In this document: positions 49,377-58,811 of the stretch, piece by piece
Layout: every line of letters begins with the position of its first letter
Position numbering within the stretch: position 1 is the stretch's first letter
Origin: Gemmatimonadota bacterium
Lineage (GTDB): Bacteria > Gemmatimonadota > Gemmatimonadetes > Gemmatimonadales > GWC2-71-9
Length of the DNA: 64,000 bases
NCBI GenBank assembly: GCA_003222155.1
Contig: QHUU01000065.1
Location: forward strand, 1 to 64,000
Direction of reading: 5' to 3'
Made by a program: the position numbers and the translations under genes
The notes under the pieces: generated by a model
Seen by the model: only the letters and a program-made list of their open reading frames with translations
Told to the model about the DNA's origin: nothing
Databases searched by the model: none

Positions 49377-50695
49377 CGACTCTTGAATGCCTGGATGAGC
49401 ACGTCTCGCACTCCTTCCACCCATTCGGCTATGGCCGGCCACTTGTCGCCCCGATCCCACACTTCCAGGCGGGTGCCGGCCGGCTGGCGGCCGAATAGCT
49501 CCTGCAGGCCCCGGGCCACCGAGGGGTAGGCACCCGGGTACCCGCGAGGCGGCCCGGCCACAATGTAGAGGAAGCGCTTCACGTCTCCCCAGAGCCAGCG
49601 CACCGTGACGCCGTCGCGATATGCCCGGGGGGGGTCGACCACCTTGCCCGCGAGGAGGTCGACCCAGAGGCGGGGAAAGTCGCACCCGGCGGCGATCGAG
49701 AGCTGCAGCGACCCCCAGAAACGCCCGTTCACCTCCATGAGCCAGGGTGCGTCTACGCCATCGTCGCGAAATTCAACCATGGCCGGCCCGTGCCACTGCA
49801 TGGCCTCGAGCAGCCGCTCGGCGCGCAAGCGCAGCCGCGGGTCCACTGCCACCGACCGCCGCAGGCTCGAACCGGAGCCCGACGGTCGAATGTCCCGGAG
49901 CCGCTCGTGGGCGAACCAGGCGACGGGGCGGCCCTGATCGCACACCGTGAACACCCCCTTGCCCTGCCCGGGCACGAACCGTTGGATCAGGGGCCAATGG
50001 CTGCCTTGGCGGCGCGTCAGCACCGCGTGGTCGAGCTCGGCCGCGCTCGCCACATAGCAGAGGCCGGGGTCGGGAACGAGCCCCAGGCCGTTCCACGCCG
50101 CTGTGAAGCGGGGTTTCACGATGCAGGGGTACCCAATGGCGTTGGCCGCCGCGCGACACTCGTCGAGCGACGCCGGATAGCGAGTGAGCGGGATCTCCAC
50201 GCCGCACGCCTCGGCCAACCGCAGGGTCTGTGCTTTGTCGAACGCGCGGAGCGCGAGCGGCTCGGGCGCACACCCGATGATCATGCCGAGCGCTTCCCAT
50301 TGTGCCCGCTCGGCGTTGCAGAGCTGGCAGGCCAGCTCGGTAAGGGGCAGGACGATGCGCACGCCGTGCGCGTGGGCCCAGGCCCGGGCGGTGGCGAATC
50401 CTTGAAGTGTCTCTTCCGCGTGCCAGCAGGTGCCCGCGCAGTAGCGCGACCAGGCCGCCAAGGGCCAGCGGCGGTGGCTGGCCACGAAGACGGTGTACCC
50501 CGCCCGCCCGAGCGAGCGCACGCACGCGAGAGCGGCGTTGGAATAGCCGTCCAAGACCAGGACGCGATCCGGGACCAGCCGTTGGGGGTGCGTGTGCGCG
50601 CCGACCGTGCCGGGCCGGGGGCGGCGGATGTCCCGCACCTGCTGCTCCTTGAGTGATTCTTGTGTGCTGCTCAGTCGTGCCAAGCGGGTCTCCAT
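49373..50695 (-). CDS. ATP-grasp carboxylate-amine/thiol ligase-like protein
   Basis: 440-residue ATP-grasp protein. The N-terminal Rossmann-like part begins RVLVLDGYSNAALACVRSLG, followed by the central lid (ANAIGYPCIVKPRF near 188-201) and the catalytic domain with WLMEVNGRFWGSLQL (near 320-334), where Glu and Asn coordinate magnesium. Such enzymes link amino acids or other carboxylates to a glycan or peptide. First gene of the minus-strand operon, with its promoter expected in the 465-base gap upstream. Confidence 0.8.
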   Translation of the reverse strand: METRLARLSSTQESLKEQQVRDIRRPRPGTVGAHTHPQRLVPDRVLVLDGYSNAALACVRSLGRAGYTVFVASHRRWPLAAWSRYCAGTCWHAEETLQGFATARAWAHAHGVRIVLPLTELACQLCNAERAQWEALGMIIGCAPEPLALRAFDKAQTLRLAEACGVEIPLTRYPASLDECRAAANAIGYPCIVKPRFTAAWNGLGLVPDPGLCYVASAAELDHAVLTRRQGSHWPLIQRFVPGQGKGVFTVCDQGRPVAWFAHERLRDIRPSGSGSSLRRSVAVDPRLRLRAERLLEAMQWHGPAMVEFRDDGVDAPWLMEVNGRFWGSLQLSIAAGCDFPRLWVDLLAGKVVDPPRAYRDGVTVRWLWGDVKRFLYIVAGPPRGYPGAYPSVARGLQELFGRQPAGTRLEVWDRGDKWPAIAEWVEGVRDVLIQAFKSR

Positions 50696-51160
50696 AACGA
50701 TGCGGCTGCAATGCGCCCTGTAACGGTCGTGTACCGTTCACGGCTCATCATGCAGCTATCGTGCAGCCCTGCGGCGACATTGCGCACCTCCCGCACCGGC
50801 GTACTAATCCGTTGCACCACCAATCATTACAACGCCCGGCGCCGACGATGACGCGCGACCGACAGCCGGCGTTGTCGCCGGCAGGCCACACGTGCTACAG
50901 GCGCGGAGTCGCTCGCTCGCAGCATGATTTGCAGGGGTTTAGGCGCGCGGCCGCTCAGTCCAGGCCCGTATCAGCCCGGCACGTCACCTGTCGCGACTGA
51001 AGCGGCACCCAACTTGCGCGCCTGGTGGGACAGCGACGGCGATTTTGTGTTACACAACAGGCTCGGCAGCCTGTCGCGTCTCCGCAACACCGTGACGATT
51101 CGGTGTGGATTCTGTGCAGGAGTCGTGTGTTGAATTGTGGACGAGCGTGTTGAGCCACGG
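50696..51160. other. Divergent intergenic region with hairpins
   Basis: Gap between the minus-strand ATP-grasp operon and the plus-strand beta-helix pair. A perfect 7-bp hairpin GCCGGCG/CGCCGGC lies at 50865-50882. Further hairpins and a palindrome are described separately for 51045-51106. No protein gene is supported. Confidence 0.6.
51045..51106 (+). promoter_or_regulatory. Palindrome and two hairpins in the beta-helix leader
   Basis: TTGTGTTACACAA (51045-51057) is a perfect 13-base palindrome, operator-like. It is followed by a 7-bp hairpin ACAGGCT/AGCCTGT (51057-51074) and a 6-bp hairpin ACACCG/CGGTGT (51087-51106). The arrangement is suggestive of a regulator site and a structured mRNA leader, but it does not fit the c-di-GMP aptamer consensus. 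Confidence 0.4.
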
Positions 51161-52543
51161 ATGACGCTGCGACTGGCAGCAGTGGGGCTCGTGCTGCTCA
51201 CGGGCGTACCGGGTGGTGGGGGGAGGAGTCACTACGTCTCGCCATCCGGTGCGAGTGCCGGTGACGGCACGATGACCCGGCCCTGGGACCTGGCGACGGC
51301 GCTCGCTGGCGGGGGTGGCCGGGTCGCGCCGGGCGACACGATCTGGTTGCGTGGCGGCACGTACCGCGGGGCGCTCGTGAGCAGCGTGCGCGGCGCGCCG
51401 GGGGCCCCTGTGGTGGTGCGGCAGTACCGCGGCGAGCGGGCCGTAATCGATGCGGCGGGCGCGACGTCGCGAACCGGGCGCGGCGACCTGTTCGTGGTCA
51501 CCGGCGAGTACTCGGTATTCTGGGGCTTCGAGGTGATGGATTCCGATCCGGACCGCACGACGGACACGCGGCCGAACATGATCGTGAACGACGCGTCGCA
51601 CACACGCTACGTCAATCTGATCGTGCACGACGGCGGGATCGGCTTCTACACGTACGCCCCGCCCTCGGACGTGGAGGTAAGCGGCTGCCTGTTCTACAAC
51701 AACGGGTGGGAGGTGCCGCGCCAAGCCAACGGTCACGCGATCTACGCCAAGAGCAACACGGGTCCGCTGGTGTTGCGCGACAACATCGCATTTGATCAGT
51801 TCGGCTACGGCTTGCACGTGTACACGGAAGCGCGCAGCGGATTGCTGAACAACATCCGTCTCGAAGGAAACGTAGTCTTCAACAACGGTACTCTCTCGGC
51901 GAAGTCGGGGGCTGCGAACATCCTCGTGGGAGGACGCGCGCGTGCCGACGCGATCGTGGCGCAGGACAACCTGGCCTACTTCAGTCCCGGCGTGCCCCAG
52001 ACGAATGCGGTGTTCGGGTGGCGGAACGCGCAGAACGTTCGCAATGGGACCCTCACCCTGTCGCACAACTACCTCGTCGGCGGAAACGTGGTGCTCGACC
52101 TCCACGCCTGGGAGCGCTGGGAGGTGAGGCAGAACACGCTGTATGGTCCCGGGGCCCGGCCGATTGTGGCACTCGATGAAACGGTGCAGCCGTTGGATGG
52201 AACGAATCACGTGCTGGCGGCGCCTCCGTCCCAGCCGGCGGTCTTCGTCCGCACCAACCCGTACGAGGCCGGCCGGGCGAACGTGGTCGTCTACAACTGG
52301 TCGCAGCAGGACACGGTCGCGGTCGCGCTCTCGGGAGTGTTGCAGCGCGGCGACCGGTATGCGGTGTACAACGTGCAGGACTTCTTCGGGGCACCGGTCG
52401 CGGGCGGCGTGTACGCCGGCGGAGCGGTGCGCATCCCGATGAAAGGCGTGGCGCCGCCGCCGCCGATCGGCGGGGCCCCCCAGCTGCCGCCCCCCACCGG
52501 GCCGGCGTTCGGCGTGTTCGTTGTGACGAGGCTCCCGCGGTGA
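51161..52543 (+). CDS. Secreted right-handed beta-helix protein A
   Basis: 460-residue exported protein. A signal peptide (LRLAAVGLVLLTG) leads to a pectate-lyase-like beta-helix (about residues 25-380) with PGDTIWLRGGTY, SGCLFYNNG, NGHAIYAKS and VLRDNIAFDQFGYGLHVY. A C-terminal beta-sandwich-like domain follows (NPYEAGRANVVVYNW onward). Likely acts on an extracellular polysaccharide as a lyase, epimerase or binding protein. The ATG at 51161 is chosen for the signal peptide; GTG at 51137 is an alternative. Confidence 0.82.
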   Translation: MTLRLAAVGLVLLTGVPGGGGRSHYVSPSGASAGDGTMTRPWDLATALAGGGGRVAPGDTIWLRGGTYRGALVSSVRGAPGAPVVVRQYRGERAVIDAAGATSRTGRGDLFVVTGEYSVFWGFEVMDSDPDRTTDTRPNMIVNDASHTRYVNLIVHDGGIGFYTYAPPSDVEVSGCLFYNNGWEVPRQANGHAIYAKSNTGPLVLRDNIAFDQFGYGLHVYTEARSGLLNNIRLEGNVVFNNGTLSAKSGAANILVGGRARADAIVAQDNLAYFSPGVPQTNAVFGWRNAQNVRNGTLTLSHNYLVGGNVVLDLHAWERWEVRQNTLYGPGARPIVALDETVQPLDGTNHVLAAPPSQPAVFVRTNPYEAGRANVVVYNWSQQDTVAVALSGVLQRGDRYAVYNVQDFFGAPVAGGVYAGGAVRIPMKGVAPPPPIGGAPQLPPPTGPAFGVFVVTRLPR

Positions 52544-52605
52544 GACGCCGTGGGCCGTGCGGTGAACCAAACAACACCGTCTCACACGGGGTTGAGAGTG
52601 GAGCT

Positions 52606-54141
52606 ATGAGAGACTTGCGGCTATCGACGCCGGCGTGGCTCGTGGTGCTCGCGAGCGTGGCCGGCTGTGAGCATGGGGGCGTGGTCCAGCCACCGCCTCC
52701 GCGATCCCCGGCGCACTACGTGTCGCCGACAGGGTCGGCAGCGGGCGACGGGAGCAGCGCACGGCCGTGGGATCTTGCGACTGCGCTGGCCGGCGCCGCG
52801 GGGAAGGTGCAGCCGGGTGACACCATCTGGTTGCGCGGAGGCATCTATTCGCCGGGGGCGCCGCTGGTGAGCACCGTCGCCGGCGCCGCGGGGAAGCCGG
52901 TCGTGGTGCGGCGGTACGCGGCGGAGCGCGCCGTGCTCGACGCGACGGCCTTCTCGAGCGATTCGGTCCGCCGCGATTTCTTCATCGTGCGCGGTGATTA
53001 CACCACCTGGTGGGGCCTCGAGTTCACCGACTCCGATCTCAACCGCGGTACGGCGAGCCGGCCCAACCTGCTGGTGAACAACGCCTCGCACACCCGCTAC
53101 GTCAATCTCACGCTGCACGACGGTGGTATCGGGTTCTTCAGCTACCCCAATCGCGCCGACGTCGAGGTGAGCGGGTGCATCGTGTACAACAACGGCTGGT
53201 CGGTCGGGACCGTCGGGAACGGACACGGCCTGTACGTGAAGAGCGATGCGGGCCCCATGGTGCTGCGCGACAATGTGCTGTTCGACCAGTTCGGTTTCGG
53301 CATTCACGCCTACACCGACGCGACGGACGGGCTGCTGAACAACATCACGGTCGATGGGAACGCCAGCTTCAACAATGGGCTGCTCTCCGGCAGCGCGAGC
53401 GGCTCGAACGTCCTGGTCGGCGGACTCGCGCCGGCGGACGGCATCGTCGTCGACAGCAACATGACGTACTTCAGTCCCGGGGTCGCATTCCCGAACGTGT
53501 GGCTGGGCTGGTCCAAGTCACAGGTACTGAACGGCTCGCTCCAGGTCCGGAGCAACTACATCGTGGGGGGCGCCGCCGTGTTCGACGTGCACGCCTGGCA
53601 ATCGGTCACCGCCCGCGGTAACACTCTCGCCCCCGGTGGCGGAGGGGAAGTGGTGCGGCTCAACGACTCGAGCACGACGGATGCGGCCGGGTACAGCTGG
53701 GGAGGAAACGCCTACTACACCGATCCCGCCGACACCGCCTGGAGCTACCACGACACCACCTACACGTTCGCGGCGTGGCGGGCGAAGACCGGTTTGGGCG
53801 CCACGGATCAGGCGATGCCCACGGCTCCAGCGGCGCCCGCGGTCTTCGTGCGCCCGAACGCGTACGAGGCGGGCCGGGCCAACATCGTCGTTTACAACTG
53901 GGGGCATCTCCCGAGCGTGCCCGCGGACGTCACGGGCATCCTGCAGCCGGGACAGGCCTACGCCGTGTGGAGCGTGCAGGCGCTGTTCGGCCCGCCCCTG
54001 GTGAGCGGCGTCTACTCGGGCGGCGCCATCGACCTGCCGATGACGCAGCGACCGCCGCCGGTCCCGGTCGGCATGGCGACATCGCCGGCGCCCACGACCG
54101 TCCCGGACTTCGACGTCTTCCTGCTTACGCGCGCCTCGTAA
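52606..54141 (+). CDS. Right-handed beta-helix lipoprotein B
   Basis: 511-residue paralogue of the previous gene. Lipobox VAGC (Cys21). The beta-helix (about 35-395) has PGDTIWLRGGIY, SGCIVYNNG, NGHGLYVKS and VLRDNVLFDQFGFGIHAY at the same places as protein A. The C-terminal VFVRPNAYEAGRANIVVYNW domain is also shared. Unlike protein A it is lipid-anchored, so the two may act at different places on the same polysaccharide. Convergent with the GT2 gene, with seven bases between stops. Confidence 0.84.
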   Translation: MRDLRLSTPAWLVVLASVAGCEHGGVVQPPPPRSPAHYVSPTGSAAGDGSSARPWDLATALAGAAGKVQPGDTIWLRGGIYSPGAPLVSTVAGAAGKPVVVRRYAAERAVLDATAFSSDSVRRDFFIVRGDYTTWWGLEFTDSDLNRGTASRPNLLVNNASHTRYVNLTLHDGGIGFFSYPNRADVEVSGCIVYNNGWSVGTVGNGHGLYVKSDAGPMVLRDNVLFDQFGFGIHAYTDATDGLLNNITVDGNASFNNGLLSGSASGSNVLVGGLAPADGIVVDSNMTYFSPGVAFPNVWLGWSKSQVLNGSLQVRSNYIVGGAAVFDVHAWQSVTARGNTLAPGGGGEVVRLNDSSTTDAAGYSWGGNAYYTDPADTAWSYHDTTYTFAAWRAKTGLGATDQAMPTAPAAPAVFVRPNAYEAGRANIVVYNWGHLPSVPADVTGILQPGQAYAVWSVQALFGPPLVSGVYSGGAIDLPMTQRPPPVPVGMATSPAPTTVPDFDVFLLTRAS

Positions 54142-54148
54142 CGGAAGC

Positions 54149-55195
54149 TTAGCGCGACATCGGGAGGGCCGAGAGCTCGGGCATCTGTTTCCGCGGGCGG
54201 AGCAGATGGTCTCGCAGCCCCAGCAGGAATCCCACGCCGTAGGCCACGTGCAGCACGGGGAACACGAGCGCCAGCGCCGCGGCGACGCGCGGGCCGTGGC
54301 GCGGCACCGCGGCCGCGCCGGCGGCGAGCAGCGCCGCCGCGTACGCCGCCGCCAGCCCCGCGCCCGCGAGGGCGGCAGGTCGCCACCACACGGCGGCCAG
54401 GCCGCTCGCCGCCAGGGCCGTGAGGAACAGGCTCGGGACCAGCTGCCGCAGGGTCATCACACGGCCCACCTTGCGCGCGACCAGCGGCTTGAAATAGCCG
54501 TATTGGAAATACATGCGCCACAGCTGCCGCAGCGACTTGCGGGCCACGTAATAGGCCCTCGCCGTCGGCATCAGCAGCACGCGTCCGCCGCGGCGGATGA
54601 GGCGGTAGTTGAACTCGTCGTCCTGGTTGCGCACCAGCTCCTCGTCGAACAACCCGGCGCGCTCGAACGCCTCCCGCCGGAAACAGCCGAAGGCCACCGT
54701 GTCGACCCAGCGGGGCTGGGACGCCCCCACGCGGAAATACGAGTTGCCGACCCCGAACCGGTGCGAGAGGCCGAGCGCGATGGCGCGCGCCACCGCCGTA
54801 TCGGCGCCGGGGAGCGTTTCCAGCACGCCGCCCACGTTGTCCGCCCCGCGCTCGAGCAGCGCATGCACGAGAATCGGGAGGTAGCTGGGCAGGTAGATGA
54901 CGTGCGCGTCCATGCGCAGGATCACCTCACCGCGCGCCGCCTGGATGCCGAGGTTCAGCGCACACGGTGCGATGAGGCGCGGGTTGTCGAGCAGCCGGAT
55001 CATGGGGTGACGCGCGGCATACGACGCCACGATGTCGCGCGTGCGGTCGCTGCTCATCCCGTCCACGACGAGCAGCTCCATCCGGTCGTGCGGATAGTCG
55101 CTCGCCAGGATGGACTCGAGACACCGACCGAGGTGCTGCTCCTCGTTGCGGCACGGCACGATCACGGAGACGAACGGCGGCGGCGGGCGAGTCAT
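54149..55195 (-). CDS. Family 2 glycosyltransferase with C-terminal membrane helices
   Basis: 348-residue GT-A transferase of the EPS locus. Start FVSVIVPCRNEEQHLGRCLES, nucleotide-sugar site ELLVVDGMSSDRTRDI, DxD-like MDAHV near 102, and acceptor QDDEFNYRL near 187 are family features. About three membrane helices follow (250-330). It is the last gene of the long minus-strand operon. The ATG overlaps the preceding stop. Confidence 0.9.
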   Translation of the reverse strand: MTRPPPPFVSVIVPCRNEEQHLGRCLESILASDYPHDRMELLVVDGMSSDRTRDIVASYAARHPMIRLLDNPRLIAPCALNLGIQAARGEVILRMDAHVIYLPSYLPILVHALLERGADNVGGVLETLPGADTAVARAIALGLSHRFGVGNSYFRVGASQPRWVDTVAFGCFRREAFERAGLFDEELVRNQDDEFNYRLIRRGGRVLLMPTARAYYVARKSLRQLWRMYFQYGYFKPLVARKVGRVMTLRQLVPSLFLTALAASGLAAVWWRPAALAGAGLAAAYAAALLAAGAAAVPRHGPRVAAALALVFPVLHVAYGVGFLLGLRDHLLRPRKQMPELSALPMSR

Positions 55196-56259
55196 GAGGT
55201 CCTCGCTTCGGCGGCCTGCGGCCAGGCGTGGAAGGTGGCAGTGTGTCGGCTCAGACGCGCGCCGAGCGCCGCGAGCGGCCACAGCCCGAGGCGCCGGGCG
55301 GCCGCCCAGTCGCGGGAGACGAGCGCCCCGGCCAGCTGGCGGGCGTGGACCCGACCGGTGACCCAGAGTGCGGAGCAGTGGAACCCCGCGCGATCGAAGC
55401 GGGCGCGGCGGGAGAGACGCGGCCCCAACGCCCGGCGCGTGCGGGCCGTCAACAGCTCGCCGCCCAGGAGGCGGGCGTGGATGTCGTCGACGAGATGGAG
55501 GTAACATGAGAGTCCGGCCCGCGCGCCGAGCGCGCGTGCCGTCGCGATGATGTACTCCCAGTCGAGACCGCCCCGGCGGATCGTGGCGATCGTGTGCACC
55601 ACGTCGGTGAGATGGAACGCGCGCCGGGCGACCACCTTCTCCACACCCTGCAGCACGAGCTGGTCCTCCGGGGCCGGACCGGCGCAGACCAGCCCGGCGA
55701 GCGCCACGGTGCGACGGTTGCGGAACAGCCGGGCGACGTACCCGGCGTGCTGGCCCGCGTGGCCCACGCGGCCGTGACGGATATCCAGCACCAGGTCCGC
55801 GCCCACGACGCCGTACACTGTGCTCCCCGCCAAGCGGTTGGCGAGGGTCGGCGCGTGAGCGGCGACCGCGAGGCCCTCGAGCAGCGGTCGGTCGACCGTG
55901 TCGCCAGCGGCCAGCACCAGGAGGTCGAGGTCGTCCCCAAGGTCCGGGTAGCGATCGCATGCTTTGGGGAGGAGCCATTCGATGCCGTGGCGCACGCCGG
56001 CCGCGTGGATTTGGGCGACCACGTCGAGCGCCAGCCGCGCGCGTGCCCGCTCCCGCTCCGCCCGCGCGGCGAAGCGGCGCGGCGGGTGCACTCCGCACGC
56101 GGCGAGCCGGTCGGCGAGGCGCACCAGGACGGCGTTCTGCTCCGCCAGCCCCGCGAGGAGACTCCAGTCGACGTCGGCGAGCCCGGCGGCGGAGACGCGC
56201 TCCCCCAGCAGCAGCCCGAGGGTCAGGCCGGCGAGCCGTTCCTCGCGCGGGATGCTCAC
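55192..56259 (-). CDS. Uncharacterised nucleotidyltransferase (NTP_transf_5-like)
   Basis: 355-residue protein. The nucleotidyltransferase signature LGDDLDLLVLA near residue 112, preceded by LPKACDRYPD, has the Asp-x-Asp metal site. Similar to the N-terminal half of the fused protein at 62320-63765. Partner kinase gene overlaps by a GTGA. It may transfer a nucleotide to a sugar or to a protein; the substrate is unknown. Confidence 0.75.
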   Translation of the reverse strand: MSIPREERLAGLTLGLLLGERVSAAGLADVDWSLLAGLAEQNAVLVRLADRLAACGVHPPRRFAARAERERARARLALDVVAQIHAAGVRHGIEWLLPKACDRYPDLGDDLDLLVLAAGDTVDRPLLEGLAVAAHAPTLANRLAGSTVYGVVGADLVLDIRHGRVGHAGQHAGYVARLFRNRRTVALAGLVCAGPAPEDQLVLQGVEKVVARRAFHLTDVVHTIATIRRGGLDWEYIIATARALGARAGLSCYLHLVDDIHARLLGGELLTARTRRALGPRLSRRARFDRAGFHCSALWVTGRVHARQLAGALVSRDWAAARRLGLWPLAALGARLSRHTATFHAWPQAAEARTS

Positions 56260-56870
56260 GCGACCAGCCGCTCGCCGACCAGCCGGGCCACGGTCTGCTG
56301 GGCGGCGTGCAGGTCGTCGTTCTTGACGACGAGGGCGCCCCGCACCCAGGGGAAAACGGTGCGATACGCCAGCCAGCGGTCCCGGAGATAGTCGACCGGA
56401 TAGTCGCGCTTGCGCGCGAACGATTCCTCGGGACCGACGTCGAGCAGCACGGCCACGTCGGGAGTGGGGGTGAGCCGCTGGAGCAGCCGCAGCACGCCCC
56501 AGTGCCGGCCGTCGGCGACGTCCACGAGCGTGTCGTAGAAATAGCGGTCCATGATGACGACGCGCCGCCGGATGAACTCGTGATACAGGCGATACGCGAG
56601 GAAGAGCAGGAGGTCGAGCGGGTAGATCATGCGTCTGAGGAGCTTGCCCCAGAGGAGGGCGTTGCGAACGCGGTGCAGCGCGCCCGCGCCGTTCCGGGGC
56701 GGGGCGCCGCCCAGCTGGTTCCGCAGCAGCCGGAGGTAGGCGTACACGCCGACGTGGTCGTTCATATGGAACACGACCACGCGTCGATTCTGTCCCTCGA
56801 GTGTCTGCTGCAGCCAGCGCACCAGGGTGGACTTGCCGGCGCCGTCGAGGCCCGAAAACGTGATCAGCAT
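56256..56870 (-). CDS. Thymidylate-kinase-like P-loop kinase
   Basis: 204-residue P-loop kinase. Walker A GLDGAGKST (residues 7-15), a DRYFYDTLVD segment near 117, and a lid RDYPVDYLRDRW near 160-171 match the thymidylate-kinase fold, although typical TMK substrate residues are not all clear. It is paired with the NTase gene, so it probably phosphorylates a product or a nucleotide used by that protein. No housekeeping TMK role is claimed. Confidence 0.75.
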   Translation of the reverse strand: MLITFSGLDGAGKSTLVRWLQQTLEGQNRRVVVFHMNDHVGVYAYLRLLRNQLGGAPPRNGAGALHRVRNALLWGKLLRRMIYPLDLLLFLAYRLYHEFIRRRVVIMDRYFYDTLVDVADGRHWGVLRLLQRLTPTPDVAVLLDVGPEESFARKRDYPVDYLRDRWLAYRTVFPWVRGALVVKNDDLHAAQQTVARLVGERLVA

Positions 56871-56874
56871 CGGC

Positions 56875-58809
56875 TCACCACGACAGGTGGTGGTCCCCGA
56901 GCCACAGCTCGAGGGCCAGCAGGGTGAAGACGCGCTGATACAGCCCGCCGCGACTGATACCGCCGCCCCCGCTGCCGGTCTCGGGGCGGGCGCGCCGGAA
57001 CGCGTCGAGCCAGCCGCGCACCAGCGCGCCGTCGACCACGCAACGGGTGCGGGCTCGCGGCGAGAGCAGCACATCGTCGAGGGCCGCGTGAACCTGGGGC
57101 CCGACCATCACGTCCAGCGGGATCGAGAACCCGTGCTTCGGGTGTCTGGCCACCTCGCGCGGCAGCCAGCGGCGCGCCAGCGTGCGGAGCACCAGCTTGC
57201 CGGAGCGCCCGTTGGTTTTGAGCCGGTGGGGCAGGCTGAGGCCCAGGGCCACGACGTCTTCATCGAGCAGCGGCACCCGCACCTCGATGCTCGCCCGCAT
57301 GCTCATCATGTCCACCTTTCTGAGCATGTCCGAGGGCAGGCTGACGCGGAACCACGTTTCCGTCATACGGCGGGACAGTTCCTCCAGATCGCCGGCGGCC
57401 GCCGGGTCGTAGCCGTCGTACAGCCGATACACGGGGGCGAGGCCGTCGCGCGCCTCGGGCCGCACCAGCGCGGCCTTCTGGTCTTCGCTCAAGTAGTTCG
57501 CCAGTCCGGCGAGCAGCACGCTCGAGTCGTCGCGACCGGCTTCGGCAAGCGTGAGCGCTTTGGTCACCTGCCGGCCCCAGTTCTCGGTCCAGTGCGTCAG
57601 GGCGCCGGTGGTGCGCCGCGTGGCATGACGCAGCCACGCCGGCAGGGCCGACGCGCGCATGAGCTGGTTGGCGCGCCAGAAGCACGGGTACCCCCCGAAC
57701 ACTTCATCGCCGCCGTCCCCCGAGAGCGTGCAGATGATCCCGCGGTCCCGGACGGCGCGTGAGATCCAGTACATCGGCACCAGGCTGGTGTCGGCGAACG
57801 GCTGGTCGAAGTGACGCAGCAGGCCGAACAGCGCGTCGGGAGAGAGCGCCGAGTCCGCGAGGTCGATCGTATGGTGCCGGGTGCGGCAGTGCGTTGCCGC
57901 GGCCAGTGCCGCGTCGGTTTCGTCGTGGCCCTTGTCCGGGAAGCGCACGTTGAAGGTGGACGTCGGGCCCAGCCCGGCGCGCTCGTGGGTCGCGACGACG
58001 AGCGAGGAATCGATCCCGCCGGAGAGGAGGGCGGCGACCGGCACGTCGGCGACGGATTGCCGCCGGACGGCGGTGAGCAGGCGGTCGGCGAGCGCCTCGA
58101 CGGTGTCCTCGAGCCGGCGCTCGGGCCGGGGCGCGGCGACTACGCTGTCGTACGACTCGAGGCGCTCGCCCTCTGGGGCGACGGTGAGGACGCTTCCCGG
58201 CGGCAGCGCGCGGACGTTCGCGAACCCGGTGGCCGGCTCCGGCACGTACCCCAGGCCGAGGAAGTCGTAGCAGGCCTGGCGGTCGAGGCGCGGGACGAAG
58301 CCGCGCCGCGCGGCGATCGCCTTGATCTCGCTCGCGAACAGCCATTCACCATTCAGCTCCGCATAGAACAGGGGCTTCACGCCGTAGCGGTCGCGGGCCA
58401 GCAGCAGCCGGCGCCGGGGCCGGTCGTAGATCGCGAACGCGAAGATCCCCCGCAGCGCCTGCACGAGATTCACGCCTTCTTCTTCGTAGAGGTGCACGAG
58501 GACTTCCGTGTCGGAGCTGCTCTTGAAGACGTGCCCGCGGCGTGCCAGGGCGGCGCGCAGGTCGGCGTGGTTGTAGATCTCGCCGTTGTAGACGACCTGG
58601 ACGCTGCCGTCCTCGTTGGTCATCGGTTGCGCCCCGCGGGGCGAGAGGTCGATGAGCGCCAGACGCCGGTGCACGAGCTCGCAGCGCTCGTCGGCGTAGC
58701 AGCCGGCGCCGTCGGGGCCCCGATGACGCAGCAGCTCGTCGGCCCGCCCCGCCCACGCGGGGTCGGGCGCCAGTGCCTGCGGATGAAACCGTCCGGCGAG
58801 GCCGCACAT
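56875..58809 (-). CDS. asnB: Asparagine synthetase (glutamine-hydrolysing) 2
   Basis: 644-residue class II glutamine amidotransferase. Cys2 start MCGLAGRFHP, HRGPDGAGCY, HRRLALIDLSPRGAQPM and YNGEIYNH form the glutaminase domain; the synthetase domain has SGGIDSSLV near 270 and SGDGGDEVFGGYP. Closely resembles exopolysaccharide-associated AsnB. The ATG at 58809 is chosen for the required Met-Cys start. It follows the polymerase gene with two bases between. Confidence 0.92.
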   Translation of the reverse strand: MCGLAGRFHPQALAPDPAWAGRADELLRHRGPDGAGCYADERCELVHRRLALIDLSPRGAQPMTNEDGSVQVVYNGEIYNHADLRAALARRGHVFKSSSDTEVLVHLYEEEGVNLVQALRGIFAFAIYDRPRRRLLLARDRYGVKPLFYAELNGEWLFASEIKAIAARRGFVPRLDRQACYDFLGLGYVPEPATGFANVRALPPGSVLTVAPEGERLESYDSVVAAPRPERRLEDTVEALADRLLTAVRRQSVADVPVAALLSGGIDSSLVVATHERAGLGPTSTFNVRFPDKGHDETDAALAAATHCRTRHHTIDLADSALSPDALFGLLRHFDQPFADTSLVPMYWISRAVRDRGIICTLSGDGGDEVFGGYPCFWRANQLMRASALPAWLRHATRRTTGALTHWTENWGRQVTKALTLAEAGRDDSSVLLAGLANYLSEDQKAALVRPEARDGLAPVYRLYDGYDPAAAGDLEELSRRMTETWFRVSLPSDMLRKVDMMSMRASIEVRVPLLDEDVVALGLSLPHRLKTNGRSGKLVLRTLARRWLPREVARHPKHGFSIPLDVMVGPQVHAALDDVLLSPRARTRCVVDGALVRGWLDAFRRARPETGSGGGGISRGGLYQRVFTLLALELWLGDHHLSW

Positions 58810-58811
58810 GG

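Noticed and set aside
51045-51140. Second c-di-GMP riboswitch before beta-helix protein A
   Set aside because: Hairpins are present but the conserved GCAAACC and GACGCAGAG-type core is missing.
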